From positions 1 through 64,000 of the forward strand of contig NZ_JAKVIR010000009.1 in the NCBI RefSeq assembly GCF_022601975.1: a stretch of 64,000 nt of DNA, read 5' to 3'. This DNA comes from Pontibacter sp. E15-1 (lineage in GTDB: Bacteria; Bacteroidota; Bacteroidia; Cytophagales; Hymenobacteraceae). This document shows positions 63,232 to 64,000 of the stretch, one piece after another (positions within the stretch are counted from its first letter, which is position 1; each line of letters begins with the position of its first letter). Made by a program: the position numbers and the translations under genes. Under the pieces are notes generated by a model. That model worked only from the letters and a program-made list of their open reading frames with translations. It was not told the origin of the DNA and searched no databases.

Positions 63232-64000
63232 ATGACAAGATGTATATGGGTGCTTGTGCTGCTGCTGTTATCGGCGGGTGCTGCCTCTTCTCAAGTTCTA
63301 AACAAACCTGCTCAGGGCGCAGTAGATTACGCACAGCCAAAGCAATACCGCATCGGCGGTATTTCGGTAACGGGTGCAAAGTTTCTGGAGCCGATGGCGC
63401 TTATCTCGGTAATTGGTCTGAAGGAGGGAGATGAGATCACGGTGCCCGGAGAGGATATCAGCCGCGCCATCCAAAAACTATGGCAGCAGGGCATTCTGGG
63501 CGATGTGGAGGTTTTTGCCCGCCCCGAGGGAGGCCTGATCTTCCTGACGTTTGACCTGAAAGAGCGTCCCCGCCTGTCTGACTTCCGCTTTTCGGGTATA
63601 AATAAGACACAGTCAGATGCGCTCCGTACCAAAGTGCCGCTGCAGCGTGGCCGCATCGTGACAGACGCCGTGCTGAACAGCACACGCAACGTGATTCGCA
63701 ACTACTACCTGGAGAAGAGTTACCTGAACGCCAAGATCAACATCACGCAGCGACCGGACTCTACCTTGCCCAACAGTGTCGTGCTCAACATCCATGTGGA
63801 CAAAGGCAACAAAGTGAAAATCGCAGAGATCGAATTTGTGGGGAACGAGGCATTCGCGGACAAAAAGCTGAAGAAGCAACTCAAGAAAACCAAAGAGAAG
63901 AAAATCTACAAAATATTCACCTCCTCTAAGTTCAACCAGACGGAATACGATGCCGACAAGCAGCACCTGCTGGACTTCTACAGCAAAGAGGGGTATCGGG
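63232..64000 (+). CDS. bamA: outer membrane assembly factor BamA, 5' part
   Basis: The first 256 codons of a longer gene cut by the window end. It begins MTRCIWVLVLLLLSAGAASS (signal peptide). POTRA domains follow: YRIGGISVTGAKFLEPMALI, ISRAIQKLWQQGILGDVEVF, then RPRLSDFRFSGINKTQSDAL and VKIAEIEFVGNEAFADKKLK. BamA folds outer membrane barrels. It follows uppS by 11 bp. The barrel lies beyond the window. Confidence 0.93.
   Translation, partial: MTRCIWVLVLLLLSAGAASSQVLNKPAQGAVDYAQPKQYRIGGISVTGAKFLEPMALISVIGLKEGDEITVPGEDISRAIQKLWQQGILGDVEVFARPEGGLIFLTFDLKERPRLSDFRFSGINKTQSDALRTKVPLQRGRIVTDAVLNSTRNVIRNYYLEKSYLNAKINITQRPDSTLPNSVVLNIHVDKGNKVKIAEIEFVGNEAFADKKLKKQLKKTKEKKIYKIFTSSKFNQTEYDADKQHLLDFYSKEGYR

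Overview
The window reads as a chromosomal segment of a Bacteroidota member of the order Cytophagales, most like Pontibacter or another Hymenobacteraceae (inferred from gene content and style; no database was searched). Supporting signs are a T9SS C-terminal sorting domain, a SusC/SusD pair, a fused MurF-alanine racemase, DUF4834, DUF4230, DUF5686 and DUF6089 families, promoters of the Bacteroidota -33/-7 type (TAnnTTTG), and moderately high GC genes. No rRNA, tRNA, CRISPR array, phage or classical IS was seen.

Layout. 0.1-5.9 kb: a T9SS-exported multidomain protein whose N-terminal half is AT-rich and C-terminal half GC-rich, a pRiA4b ORF-3 family protein and a small unknown. 5.9-6.2 kb: a non-coding repeat block with a perfect 35-bp inverted repeat around 18/19-bp tandem units. 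6.2-8.6 kb: a GntR/YtrA-type ABC operon. 8.8-10.3 kb: a secreted pentapeptide-repeat-like protein, a 163-bp palindrome and an unknown. 10.6-15.4 kb: a MacAB-type efflux system with two paralogous permeases and an adaptor. 15.6-22.5 kb: mostly small genes (CHRD lipoprotein, GNAT, DUF4864, PAP2 phosphatase, zinc-dependent phospholipase C, several unknowns). 22.8-36.9 kb: carB, a DUF559 nuclease gene bracketed by inverted G/C-rich hairpins, DUF4834, a YfhO-like membrane protein, a PLP enzyme, DUF4230, recX, an EamA transporter, a lipoprotein, DUF5686, and two related ~235-bp composite repeats. 37-44.3 kb: RarD, a barrel protein, murF-alr, feoA, feoB. 44.3-50 kb: an AT-richer segment with susC/susD. 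50-54.6 kb (minus strand): an RsmI-like methyltransferase, a hydrolase, and a tight selD-mnmH-pdxJ operon for selenophosphate, tRNA 2-selenouridine and vitamin B6. 54.8-64 kb: yqeY, cvpA, a glutamine amidotransferase, a hydrolase, a CBS protein, a TamA-like barrel, nadK, two DUF6089 proteins, uppS and the start of bamA, an envelope-biogenesis cluster.

Beyond genes, the octamer GGTATACC and its half GGTATA/TATACC recur through the window in all codon phases at a density far above expectation. This looks like a DNA-level iterated element and is the most unusual global signal. The other is the DUF559 gene flanked by hairpins that share a core with a dispersed repeat family.
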